Source of the DNA: Haberlea rhodopensis
Lineage: Eukaryota; Streptophyta; Magnoliopsida; Lamiales; Gesneriaceae
DNA: 64,000 nucleotides
Direction: 5' to 3'
Assembly (NCBI GenBank): GCA_907163345.1
Contig: CAJQUN010000023.1
Location: 7,512,598 to 7,576,597, forward strand
In this document: positions 24,352 to 35,514 of the stretch, in pieces
Position numbering within the stretch: position 1 is the stretch's first letter
How the letters are laid out: the number at the start of each line of letters is the position of its first letter
Notes under the pieces: generated by a model
Told to the model about the DNA's origin: nothing
Database searches by the model: none
What the model saw: the letters and a program-made list of their open reading frames with translations, nothing else
Made by a program: the position numbers and the translations under genes

Positions 24352-24955
24352 CTACTCGAGCAATGGTTTAGTAACATCGATGACAGTCCGAAAACGCATA
24401 TAAGGTCCCCAGCATCGGCCTTTAGAATCAGTGTCGACAGTAACATCTACACCCATGGCATCTCCAAGAGTCATCTCCACATCAGAAATCATAGCATCTA
24501 ATGAAAGATTGTAAGCCCTTCCGAAACTGGGTTGTGTGAAAAGGGATAATGTCACCCAGAGAAAATCCTTCAAACTTTTTAAAAACCAATAAGGATTGGT
24601 TAAAGGTCCATTGTTCCATAGCCAAAATACGATCTACGTCGCCCCGATCCTCAAAAGTAAAGAGGAATAAGTTATCCGAGAGAGGTTTGAGCTCTAACGC
24701 ACCAAATATTGACAAAATCGGAGAAAACCTTTTTATTATCAATTTCTGGGTAAGGAGCTCACCCACTAAAGCAGTCGGAGCTAGATGTCGACCTTTCTCA
24801 ACAAGATCCGCATCAATAGTGACGATTTCATCTTCGTCTTGAATAATCGCAAGAGAATTCCATTTACCTAAAATCGAGTCCATATGTGGATAGAATGGAG
24901 AAGGAGAACGAAGATAGGGGATGAGCGAAATGAGACGGCGGAGAGAAACCAACAA
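24352..24955 (-). pseudogene. DUF4283 domain remnant (LINE ORF1 type)
   Basis: The likely ATG is at 24883 (MDSILGKWNSLAIIQDED). The frame carries the DUF4283 fold signature: an ALVGELLTQK block, then LFLFTFEDRGDVDRIL and WTFNQSLLVFKKF. After a frame change near 24545-24560 it continues in another frame with the family's C-terminal block CWGPYMRFRTVIDVTKPLL. DUF4283 is the RNA-binding N-terminal domain of plant non-LTR retrotransposon ORF1 and related zinc-knuckle proteins. No reverse transcriptase is nearby and the frame is broken, so this is a truncated dead copy. Confidence 0.8.
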
Positions 24956-25378
24956 AAATATCGGAGATGCCTAGCAGAAAAAGCCAACCTTACAAGCTTC
25001 ACGATGAAGGAAGCCACTGGAAAGACTTCTCATAGAGGACATATTTGGCTGATTTTATTAACATCATTACTTGAATACTATCAACAATTGAATCTCAGTT
25101 CCACCTTTTGTTGATAACTATTATTTACTTTTTTTAAAAAAAACCCAAATCTTAGAATTCAATGAATCATGATAAAATATAAATGGAAAACTAACAAAAA
25201 AAAGAGAGAGAGAGAGACTGGTTAATAAAAAAATTGAATAATAAACACATAACAAAATTGATGTAAACTCCATCCCTCAATAATAATTTAAAGGAAAAAG
25301 GTGAAACTATTTAAGCAACTACATTTGATAACAAACAATTAAGGGTCTTTCCTTGATGTAAAGTATAGATAGATATAT
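24956..25378. other. Intergenic and 3' UTR side of the APS kinase gene
   Basis: AT-rich with a short GA run near 25204-25218. Nothing coding seen. Confidence 0.4.
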
Positions 25379-27613
25379 TTAAGTGAGATGGGTGGTGAGC
25401 ACAGAGGTTTCAGCTACGAGATAACCTTTATCTCCCAAGTAAGATACCACTTGACCAGCCATCTCATTAGGTGTGGGGCAGATTCCACCCTTCTGTTGTA
25501 TCTCAATCTGAAACACAGAACTTAATGAGGGTAAGAGAAAATGCAGGCACAAAGATCAACTGTAAATTATTTATAACTCCCGATGAATCACCAAACCTTT
25601 GTTAAATAAAACTACTACAAACCTCACAGTTCAGAGGAGGTTCGTAAGGATCATCTATTCCGGTAAAACCTGAAACTTAATCATACCGTTACTAACAATT
25701 GACTCACACAAAGAAAAACAAGTCTAGAATTGCTAGCATAAAAGGCTTAGTCAAGAGAAGATGCACCTTTGATCTTTCCCGCCCGTGCAAGCTTGTAAAG
25801 ACCTTTGGGATCTCTGCCTTCGCATAACTCAAGAGGCATGTTCAAAAAGACCTGGAAATTTTGCATTATGAAAATTTTTAATGCCTCGATATCTATATGA
25901 AAATACTTGGGATTTGAAAACTAATTCTTGCCTCAATAAAATTCTCTTCTGGTAACAGGGCACGACAAGCATCTCGGTCTTTACGATAAGGAGATATAAG
26001 ACTAGCAATGCAAATTAACCCAGCATCAGCAAAGAGCTTTGATATTTCACCTAAATGGACAATAAAGAAGTTACATCATTAAGCAAGTAGTAACTTTATT
26101 TTGAGGCAAACTATCCAGTAGCTAGACCTCATGTCCTACTGCAGTGCAAATATGAAATAATTGCTATACCAAGAATCAACTGGCATCAAGAAAATGGTTA
26201 CTGGAATATAACCTTCATCAGATAAAAAGATGGCGAGGCATTCAACTTTAGATATTATCTGATTATCATACATTTCACTGATATATTTTGATGTGCTTAA
26301 ACGGACTGCATTACTAATCAAATGAACGATGGGACTTCCAGGTTCATTATCAGCATACTGTAGCAATATTTGCTCTAGATTATGAGTACAGAAAAGACAG
26401 AGGATAACAGAGGAAAAAACATGAACCGTGTCTAGTTTGGCCTAACAATATGAGAGAGGAACTAGATGTATCATGTTTGAACAGGAGATGGAATTTTACA
26501 ACTTCCCCTGCTTTTCTCTTCCCTTTTCCAAGTTTGCAGCCATTGATACTATATAATCCAAACCAAACAACTGTATGCTTACCAACCCTGCGTATATTTT
26601 CAGTTCGATGTTCCGGTGAGAAACCCAAGTTCTTGTTTAGGCCATGCCTAAGGTTGTCCCCATCAAGCACATAGGAAAGTTTACCACAGGAATGCAACTG
26701 TTTGCCGAGTGAACATGCAAGTGTGCTTTTTCCTGCGGGCCAAAAGGAACAAAAAAAGATTTACAAGCAACACAAATTTTACAATTCAATCCCAGTCTGT
26801 GATAGCTCAGACGCTGTTAACAATCAATGGACGTGGTTGATCTATATTTTACAGTGACGCAGCACTTTGATAATCATGTGAGAATGAGGACAAGATGTAA
26901 ATGGTATGTTTGGTTATATTTCCGGTATCTCTGGAAAATATTTCCTGGGAAGTCATTTTAGACGTTGAATAAAGGAATGTGATTTATGTTGGTTATGTTT
27001 TCTGAAGAAGCTATTTCATTGTAACTGTCATTTCATGTTAGAATTTGTATTTTTAATGCTGAACAACTACTTTTAAATATAAGAAAATATGGTATTTTGA
27101 GTTAGAATATAAAATAGTGATAGAATTGTTTTCAGGAGTGATTAAAAGTTGAAGTAACATAATGATTCTAAATATATTTCCATAACACAATTACAAAGTA
27201 ATATGGTTATGCTTGTTCATGTTTCCTGAAAATTAAATTATTCCTGAAAAACATAAACAAATATTACCAATACATTTCTATATGGCAATAAAAAGGGAGT
27301 GCCAGGAAAGGAGTGATTCAAATCATTTTAAAGTACCAATAAGGACAATACGTCTGCACAATGAAGTTTAAGAGAATAGAGTACTAGTGTGTTGACAGGA
27401 CAATTTAGCACTTGAGGCATATATAGTTAAAACAAAACCACAATGGACTGGATGTACTAAAAGAAAAACTACCACATTCAAACATTAACCTGATCCACTG
27501 AGACCAGTGATCCATACAACACATCCCTGTTGATTAAGCAGCTTTTCCCTATCTACCTTTCCGATAGGACATTCGTGCCAAAAAATGTTAGTTGAATTGC
27601 CCACAGAAGACAT
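25379..27613 (-). CDS. Adenylyl-sulfate (APS) kinase, cytosolic type
   Basis: APS kinase phosphorylates adenosine 5'-phosphosulfate with ATP to give PAPS, the sulfate donor for sulfotransferases. Six exons (27613-27490, 26732-26583, 26050-25932, 25851-25767, 25669-25623, 25507-25379) join in phase to 217 residues. The Walker A loop GLSGSGKS spans the first exon junction. Next come LDGDNLRHGLNKNLGF (APS binding), ENIRRVGE, ISPYRKDRDACR, and FTGIDDPYEPPLNCE, the family's substrate lid region. The protein starts MSSVGNSTNIFW just before the catalytic domain, with no room for a plastid transit peptide, so it resembles the cytosolic APK3 type. Intron 3 starts with GC (GAG|GCAAGA) instead of GT. 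A 5' UTR exon lies upstream. Confidence 0.93.
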
Positions 27614-29380
27614 TTAGAATAAAATACTCTTCTTTTCCTGCAAATAGTAGAGAGTCTTTAGGGTTCTTCATGGAATAAATCATTAAGAGTGTTGAGATTC
27701 TGAATTTCAAATCTATGTTGCTTGTTTGGAAGATGTTGACTAAGATAAAGTTCAAATTCATCCCTTCTCAATTCATACTCATCTAACAGTAATTACATGC
27801 ATTGTGATTTGAAGTCAAAGTTTGAAATCCTTTTCCAAATCAAATCCTTCCGTGGAAATCATCTTCATCAATCCACTGCAGCCTAAATGTGCTCAAAAAA
27901 TTCTCTGAACAGGAACTTCTGAGTATGGAGAAGTGGCATAGCCACAACCATAAGAAGGGTGTCCTTTCATCTCCCTCAACTTCAAATTACCATTGTTTTG
28001 TCTACATACTACAACAGCTTAATGATTCAATCACAACAAAAAATGTTGAAAAGATGGTAAAATCTGGTAATAATGCAGATAAAATTAAAATAACTTGGTT
28101 TGAGTAAATATAATCAGATCTCTATTTCAGCTATTTCTGCTTGGTTACATTTGCTGAGATGTACCGGTTTTGATTTCAAAATATAACAATTGCAAGGGAA
28201 TCCGGGGGGTAAAAACTTATAACATATCAGCGTCTTATCTAAGTATTTGAGATAATGTTCATTTAGGCAAATAGATGTTTTCTTTATAAAAAAGAATTTT
28301 TTTGTCTAATTTATAAATTGGAAAATTGATTAACCATTTAACCCCATTAAAATAATGTTTCGACTAGGCTAATATCTCCTAATAGCAATCATTCTTTCTC
28401 ATGACACATATCCAGTCATAAAAATATACAGTCACCAAAGTGTATATATAACGAAAAGAGGCGGATAGTGATATTAGACTAGAAAGAGCAGTATGTTAGT
28501 GCCGTACTTGTGTTTCTAAAATGTATTTTGGGTTTCGGCATCTCTCCCCTTCATTTTTTTTACGAAAACATCAATTATCTACAATTATATGCACGACATG
28601 TCCATAGTTACAAAAGAGCTCCCCTTCAATTTTTATATTGGATCGTGGCTCTACACATGGCATACACTGCAGCAGCTTGGAATCAAATGGGCCATTCATG
28701 AACCACATGGATGCAATGGATGAAAACAAGATTTCAAATTCATGGCTTCAGTTGTATCCTACATTTACTGAAGAAAACAGTAGCAGGGCAAAACTTCTTT
28801 TTTCGAATTGATTGATGAATATATAAAAACAAATTAAGGAAAATCTTAACCAAACAGGACATGCATTTATTATCATATTTTAGACCCTTCAACAGCAACA
28901 ATAGTAGACATAATCTCGATTTTGCTATTATTTGATCGCACTGTTTTCAATCCAATTATCCTCTGGAACAGTAAAAAAAACCCAAAGGAGGACATAGAAA
29001 AACAAATTCGCAGTGCACGGCCAATTCGTCGGTTGTAATTCCGGGAGAAGGTAGAGCTATTGAGCCCATATGAAAAACTTTTACGAAACAAGGAAGCGAG
29101 AAAGAACCCGCATTCATTTCGAGACGACAGAACAAACACACAATAAATTATAGAAACAGAGCAAAAGAAATGAGCATAGTAACAGAAAATGCAGAAAAAC
29201 AACGGCGGAATCAGGTACCTGTGAGCGAGGGAAGAGGGGATCGGAAAAAGAGGTAACTCCTCGCAGTGATCCTGAGATCTGGTGGAACTGATTGAATGTA
29301 GACGTAATTTGGGCAATGGAGAAAATGGAGGAAAGATGGCGGAGCTCCCTACGTCACTCTCTATATTCCCGCGTGGTTTG
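27614..29380 (-). other. 5' UTR with a 1.58-kb intron, APS kinase gene
   Basis: A 24-nt leader piece (27614-27637) follows a good acceptor (TATTTGCAG). A matching donor CACAG|GTACCT is at 29219/29218, preceded by a CT-rich, leader-like exon that starts near 29380. The intron between contains only AT-rich sequence. The link is inferred from splice sites and position; cDNA is not available to me. Confidence 0.5.
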
Positions 29381-29399
29381 GTGTGGAATAAATAAAAAT

Positions 29400-32078
29400 T
29401 CATTCAAAATTAAAAATGGAGTTTAGAACTTTCTAATGTACCTCAAAACCACACAAAAAAGGTAGTATTTGTTTATTAATCAAAAGAGCTACATACACAA
29501 GTTTTGAGCATGTCTTAACGGATTTGTCTAGTACGATTTACCTGACTGATGTGATTTATGAACTATTATATTAGTTCGGGGGTTTATTCAATGCATATTC
29601 TAAGGATAACGACTTTGGGTTCCAATATTATAAAAAAGAAAAAAGAAAAAAGAGAGCTCTACAATAATAAATGGTGGCTTCCCAAACCCTAACCCTGGGC
29701 TCACAAATCACGAGACTCATGCCACGAATGGCGCTTTAGTTAATGTGTATAGTACATTGTACAATCAATTATGCAGGCCTACGGGCACTTCGTGTTGGGC
29801 CGCACCTCCCAGAGCCGGAGCCGACCTAAATTCACTGTGTCTGCCACCACGAACAGCGGAATCATTATGTCGTGATAGGGGGTCTCACCAAACGCTTCTA
29901 CCTCCAGTATTAAGAGAGCCCACCGTCTACTCGCGCTCAAGGTATTTCCTATATTATATTTCATCAAGGTATAAGAAATTTATTTAACTACCTCCGGTAT
30001 TAAGAGAGCCACCGTCTACTCGCTCTCAAGGTATTTCCTATATCATATTTCATCAAGGTATAAGAAATTTATTTAACTCCACTGTTTATCCTTTTGTCCT
30101 TTTATAATAATGGAGGGACCCGGTTGAATAGTACTATATAACGATATCATTCATCTTCTATAAGATTTAACATAAAAATATATGAAAATGCTATGTTTAA
30201 ACTAGAAACGTCGAATTCGTTATTATTCAAACAAGAAATATATATCATTAACCTCTATTCAAGCCTTTTCACCCTCTTGGGAAAAAGCTATTCTACGATT
30301 CTCTCTTTCAGACTGCATTTCCTTTCACAATATTTGGAACACAAAATCAACCAAAACTAGGTAGCAATGTGGATATGGAACAGAAAATCCTTAAAATTAC
30401 GCATGACAGGTGCTGTCATCACCCTTTGCAATAAACTATTGTATTTAGGCAACAATTTCCAATTCATTGAGAAAACTTCCACGAACTTCTTGCTTTATGT
30501 GGCTAATCAACGGAATTTGTAAAAATGAGGATTCCTTTTTTTATATTAGTATTTAGTGGCTTTAGTTGTATTAATTAATGAAATGCCAACTCTATTTGGT
30601 GGAAAATATTATTTTGCAAGCCCATGAAGTAATGACATGTGACTCACCTCATTGTGATGTTTTCCTCCTTTTAGTGGTTTTCTTTTTCTTTTTTCGACAA
30701 TTCCTAAACTAGTGGAAGGACGACTCAAACTCGAGCCATTTACAAGGGGAAGGGGGTGACGACGACTAGGCCAGTGTCTTGTCGTCCTCCTTTTAATGGT
30801 TTGAAGTGCTTGTTTAACACCTAACTTAAGAACATCATAGAGCTGTGAAAAGTCTCATCATTAATAGTCACATCATTGATTGTTTTACAGTCATAACACA
30901 TTAATCCTCACAGTCAGCATGAATCTATCTAGCCATGGACAAAACCAGGATTTCACAGTCGAGTGGACTAAAATTAAATTTAAATAATTATTTTTTCGGA
31001 TATTTTTTTTATTGGAAAACATCAATTAATGTATCAAGATACACTAATTAATGTAATATATCAATTAAATACACAAATGAAAATGTCAAAAAAAAAAAGA
31101 AATATATAAAACGTTGAAAAAACAATAAAACAAGAATAAAGATTCTTATTATAGCTATAAATGCTTATTTTTGTTCATTATTTTTCAAAAAAAATATCAT
31201 CTCGAGAAAAAAGTTTATTAATTTTTTGAAGATATGTAGTATTAAATAAAAATTATCATATCTCAATCGCTCTCAACATGATATCAAATTAGTAACGATG
31301 CATTTTTAATAATTGTAATGCCTTCAACTATAAAATTTCGTGACAAAACATGAAATAGTTAAAACAATTTTAATATCTAAATAAAAAGAATGCTCTAAAT
31401 GTAAAGCTGATTCATAATTAACATGTCGATCTTGACTTTTGGTTCCATTTGCTTTGTATTTTTAACTTAGCATCATAATATATTAAAAATTATAAAATAC
31501 AAACAAATAATATATCTATTTATCTCCTTTCATATATTATCATATTGCAGTTTAATATAAATTATGTTTCATTACATCCCGAATACTTAAATTTATGTTT
31601 GATGCTTGATATAAATATATAGAATATGTCAATCCAAGCATAAATTTGGGTCATGATCCATTATGACTTGAGTTTGCCAACTAAAATTATTCATCTGGAT
31701 TATGATCTAATATCAATAATAAAAATAAGTGGCTTGGCCTAATACTACCAAAAACAACTAGTGGGCATACATTTGGATCATGACCTAATATCAGTATGCT
31801 TGGCCTAATATTACTAAAAATATTGGGGTAGTTATGGGTTGGTACCATTTGGAAAACAATAATTCATTCGGGGTTGAAATGACTTCAATAACCCCATGTG
31901 GTCCATGTGGTCCAACCAACCTTTAATAAATTTGTATTCTTACTCCTTGGAAAATGTTTAAGAGCAAATATGCCTCCGTATATTATTCATTATCGTTTTC
32001 ATCATAATATTCACCAAACAGTAGCATTTTACGAACACGATATCCTTCAGTTTCTGTCATCTTGAGATGAACCCAAGA
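29400..32078. other. Intergenic, AT-rich
   Basis: Apart from the tandem repeat at 29901-30078 and a loose duplication of a GCTTGGCCTAATA phrase near 31730-31820, I see no gene or element. The last ~130 bp before 32079 may be part of the pararetroviral leader interrupted by the gypsy insertion; that is only an inference from adjacency. Confidence 0.4.
29901..30078. repeat. Two-copy tandem repeat, 90-bp unit
   Basis: 29901-29990 and 29991-30078 are nearly identical (CCTCCAGTATTAAGAGAGCC versus CCTCCGGTATTAAGAGAGCC at their starts), differing by a few substitutions and two single-base gaps. Confidence 0.92.
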
Positions 32079-32825
32079 GCATATGTAATGCCTCGATTTG
32101 TTGTCTACACGTGTGATATGATTATGGTGTAATTATATCAATTAGCGGTATGATATTGGGGGTTCGGGTGGAACCAAGAATGAAATAATACATGTATGAA
32201 ATGATATATGACAAGGGCAAGGAATGAAACATGGTGTATAATGATTTAATAACATATCAAGTCATGAACTAGTATGCATTTGATTATGCATGTGAATTTA
32301 CTTGCAATTGGAATTGCATTTGAATTTGGAGTTCATTTCATGTACATGTTACTTAACATGTAATTACCTCTAAATGACATGATAGCAAGTGAATTAGGGA
32401 ACTAAGGATCTATATCAAGTGGATTAGGGAAGTGGAATCACATACTACACCACTTTCACCTCAAAATCTCTACAAAGCTCCTCTCCAAACCCTTAGAGAT
32501 TTTAGTAGTTGAAGCTTGGTTTTTCACTTGTGATTTGAGCTAGGAAGTTAGGTGAAGTGATTTCTTCACATCTTGGTAAGGAATTCATAGCTTTACATTT
32601 GAATTATGTCATTGGTGTTGCATATGTGAAGTAAACTATCCAATGTTCATGTGAAGAATTGTATCATGTTTCTATACTCTTATTTGGAATCTATGATGTT
32701 AGAAACATGTTCATATGTTCCTAGGGATTGCAAGAAACATGTTGAAATGGTTCAAGTTGAGTTATAGGAGAAGAACCATGGAGATAAGCTTGAAAATCGC
32801 CATGTTCTAAACTTTCTGGACATCG

Positions 32826-33033
32826 GCGATCGATCGCGAGCTATGTGGCGATCGATCGCCGAGGCAGAGTAAATTTTAAGGCGGTTTATACATGTAGCGA
32901 TCGATCGGTGAAAATGTGGCGATCGATCGCGAGCAAACAGAACACTTTGGCGATCGATCGCGAGAGATGGCGATCGATCGCGAGGGGGCAGAACAGTATG
33001 GCGATCGATCGGTGAGAAATAGCGATCGATCGC
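32826..33033. repeat. Eight copies of GCGATCGATCG inside the 5' LTR
   Basis: The 11-base motif occurs eight times in about 208 bp, several as the perfect palindrome CGATCGATCG with GC flanks. Spacers are 10-50 bp and not conserved, so this is dispersed clustering and not a simple tandem array. The same cluster is at 39666-39873 in the 3' LTR. Confidence 0.95.
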
Positions 33034-33330
33034 CAGTGCCAAAATGTTGAAAAATGTTATATTTTTGTAGAATTTGATTTTAATGCCTATGATAACATGA
33101 TATATTGTTGGCATTGTTGTAGCATCATCTCAGGGGACAGGACAACGAGGCACTTAGCCAGTGACGCCTAATTTATCTCGTTTGTGTCGCAGTACAGGTA
33201 CGTGTTGACGTACGGAGTATAGATATTGTGTGATGATGTTATGAGATTGATATCATATGAATTGTGTTGTATTATTATCATATGATTGGTAGTATCATAT
33301 GCCTGTACATTCATGGATATCATGTGGTAG

Positions 33331-33545
33331 AGATATACGCCTGGTTTGGGTATATGCTCGGTTATGCATTTGAGATATACGCCTGGTATTGGGTATATGC
33401 TTGGTTATGTTACATAGAGATATATGCCTGGTTTGGATATATGCTCGGTTATGTGACAGAGAGATATACGCCTGGTTTGGGTATATGCTCGGTTATGCTA
33501 TATAGAGATATACGCCGGTTTTTGGGTATATGCTCTGGCTATTAT
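33331..33545 (+). repeat. Five-unit tandem repeat (42-45 bp) inside the 5' LTR
   Basis: Units starting near 33331, 33373, 33418, 33462 and 33506 each read AGATATACGCCTGG, then TATATGCTCGGTTATG with small variations. The copy in the 3' LTR is at 40171-40385. Confidence 0.93.
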
Positions 33546-34090
33546 CATTTGAGGACGGTACTATGATATGTGCTGCTAATATGAAGATGTGAGGTGGTTC
33601 CACTGACATATTGAGCTGAATAGGCATATGATTTTAGTCTCGTGATAATAGGGTACTTGTTGAGACATGTCATGACATGATGCATTGGTGGATGCATGAT
33701 ACAGAACATTCACATTTGATGATTTATTGTGCTTTATCATTGTTATTGATATTGTGTTTTGATATCGCACTGAGATAGTTGTTTATCTATACTCACGTTT
33801 TGTGAATGTTTCTGTAGGATTGTATAGACGTGGGAATCGTGAGTCTTATTCCGCTGCGAGGTGAACCACTGCATAGGAGTTGTACTGGCTTAGGTTGTTA
33901 ATTTACATGTAATGTATATGGAGAAAAACAAAGTTAGTTGGTTTTTGTATCAGGGTTTGGTACATCTTATATCTGTAACAACTTAACTAGTAAGATACTC
34001 TTAATCAGTGTATATTATTACTTAATTCAGACTCACATATGTATGTTAACATGATACATAATGGATTAAGTAAAGAGGACCCCACATTAG

Positions 34091-34102
34091 TGGTATCAGA
34101 GC
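34091..34102 (+). promoter_or_regulatory. Primer binding site (initiator tRNA-Met)
   Basis: TGGTATCAGAGC begins four bases after the 5' LTR. It exactly matches the complement of the plant initiator tRNA-Met 3' end. Confidence 0.93.
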
Positions 34103-34260
34103 AGTGGTTCGAGAACGGGGTGAACATGGGTAGAGGAGGTGTATTAGGGAGTTACCTAAACACTTTGAGAATGGTAATAGCATGTTAGTCTTTGGAATAT
34201 GATGTTATTCTAACATGTTATATACTTGTGAATGTTCTTGTTAACCCTTGTTATACAGTT

Positions 34261-35508
34261 ATGACAGACAGAGGGTATCATGAGGATGTTGGGGATGCCA
34301 TGAGTGGCAATGCTAGTGTGAGGATGGTGCCTGTGCCACCATCACCGATTGAGCAAGGGCTAGTGGAACAGGTATTGTTGCCTGGAGAATTGACTTTGAC
34401 GCAGTTTCTGAGTTATCAGCCACCTAGGTTTGAGGGGACTGAATCAGGGGAACTGGCAGAGGAGTGGCTAGAACGCGTGGAACAGATATTTGTGTCAGCA
34501 CCGTGTGCCAAGACTGCTTGGTTACGTTTAGCTGAATTCCAGTTAGCTAAGAAAGCTATGATGTGGTGGAAATCCACAGTACTTGAGTTGAGGGCTCAAG
34601 GACAGACAGTGAACTGGGATGTGTTTAGAACAAAGTTTCTGGAGCATTATTTCTCTGTTGCTGCAAGGCAGAGGAAAGAGGATGAATTTACAAATTTGAG
34701 ACAGGGAGTAATGACAGTATCTGACTATGTTGTGCATTATTCTTCTGTGCTCCGGTATGTGCCACATATCGCTGTAAACACAAAAGCAAAGATCAGACAG
34801 TTTGTGAAAGGATTGAGGCCTGAATTATTTGATAGGGTAATGTCCAATAACCCTACATCTTATGAAGAAGCGTTAACTAGAGCCGAGATGGCTGAGATTG
34901 CAGTAGGCGTATATAAAGATGTTGGACAAGCCCAACCACCTACATCTGACAGTATGAGACCTAGAGGAGAACCATTTAAATCATCACGAGGTGGTGCATC
35001 TTCATCTAGGTTTAGTGGGAAACCTTTTGGACCACGAAAAGGGGATGACCGAAAATCAAAGGGACAGTTCCAAGGTAGTAGTAGTGACAGTGGTGTGCAA
35101 TGCTTTAAATGTGGTGGACCACATTTGAAACGAGATTGTCCTCAATTGAATCCAGTAGTTTGTTTCCATTGTGGGAGACCAGGACATGTGATCCGTGATT
35201 GTACTCAAGTGGGTGGACAACAGAGGAGAGGACCCATTTCAGAGACTACAGTACAACAGAGACCACAGGGTATACCACAGTCTGGTGGAGGACAGAGGAC
35301 AGGAACACCTCAGGCTCAGGTGTATGCACTGAACAGGGAGGAAGCAGAGGCAACTCCTGATGATGTGATAGCGGGTAAGTGTACTTTATTTACTTATCAT
35401 GCTTTACTGTTGATTGATACTGGTGCATCACATTCTTTTATTGCACAAGCATTTATTGATCGGTATCATGTATGCTCGTCTCCACTGTTGATGCCTCTTT
35501 ATGTTTAG
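34261..35508 (+). CDS. gag: Gag and N-terminal protease of the gypsy element (ends at in-frame TAG)
   Basis: The ATG at 34261 (MTDRGYHEDV) is the first in a frame of 415 codons. The retrotransposon Gag domain lies at about residues 60-190 (WWKSTVLELRAQG, then FRTKFLEHYF and LRQGVMTVSDYV). Two zinc knuckles follow: CFKCGGPHLKRDC (35101-35139) and CFHCGRPGHVIRDC (35161-35202). The aspartic protease catalytic loop LLIDTGASHSF is near 35407-35440. The frame stops at TAG (35506-35508) in mid-protease; the next frame resumes in register two codons later. Gag forms the particle; the protease processes the polyprotein. Confidence 0.93.
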   Translation: MTDRGYHEDVGDAMSGNASVRMVPVPPSPIEQGLVEQVLLPGELTLTQFLSYQPPRFEGTESGELAEEWLERVEQIFVSAPCAKTAWLRLAEFQLAKKAMMWWKSTVLELRAQGQTVNWDVFRTKFLEHYFSVAARQRKEDEFTNLRQGVMTVSDYVVHYSSVLRYVPHIAVNTKAKIRQFVKGLRPELFDRVMSNNPTSYEEALTRAEMAEIAVGVYKDVGQAQPPTSDSMRPRGEPFKSSRGGASSSRFSGKPFGPRKGDDRKSKGQFQGSSSDSGVQCFKCGGPHLKRDCPQLNPVVCFHCGRPGHVIRDCTQVGGQQRRGPISETTVQQRPQGIPQSGGGQRTGTPQAQVYALNREEAEATPDDVIAGKCTLFTYHALLLIDTGASHSFIAQAFIDRYHVCSSPLLMPLYV

Positions 35509-35514
35509 ACACCC

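Larger units (their letters stand above)
32084..34086 (+). repeat. 5' LTR of the gypsy element
   Basis: It begins TGTAATGCCTCGA and ends GACCCCACA. The same 2003 bp recurs at 38924-40926. It holds a cluster of eight GCGATCGATCG motifs and a five-unit tandem repeat. Confidence 0.97.

Noticed and set aside
26906..27269. Possible MITE in the first APS kinase intron (GGTATGTTTGGTTAT and an inverted similar end)
   Set aside because: The inverted ends match only loosely and no target duplication is visible.
28510..28701. A 63-codon plus-strand frame in the APS kinase 5' UTR intron
   Set aside because: No motif, short, AT-rich, inside an intron of the opposite strand.
32752..33114. A 120-codon minus-strand frame with repeated AIDR/RDRSP, also at 39592-39954
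   Set aside because: It is the antisense reading of the CGATCGATCG cluster in the LTR. Its presence in both LTRs follows from LTR identity and is not evidence of coding.
33264..33566. A 100-codon frame with repeated YAWFGYMLGY, also at 40104-40406
   Set aside because: It is the translation of the LTR tandem repeat; it has no start context or homologue that I recognise.
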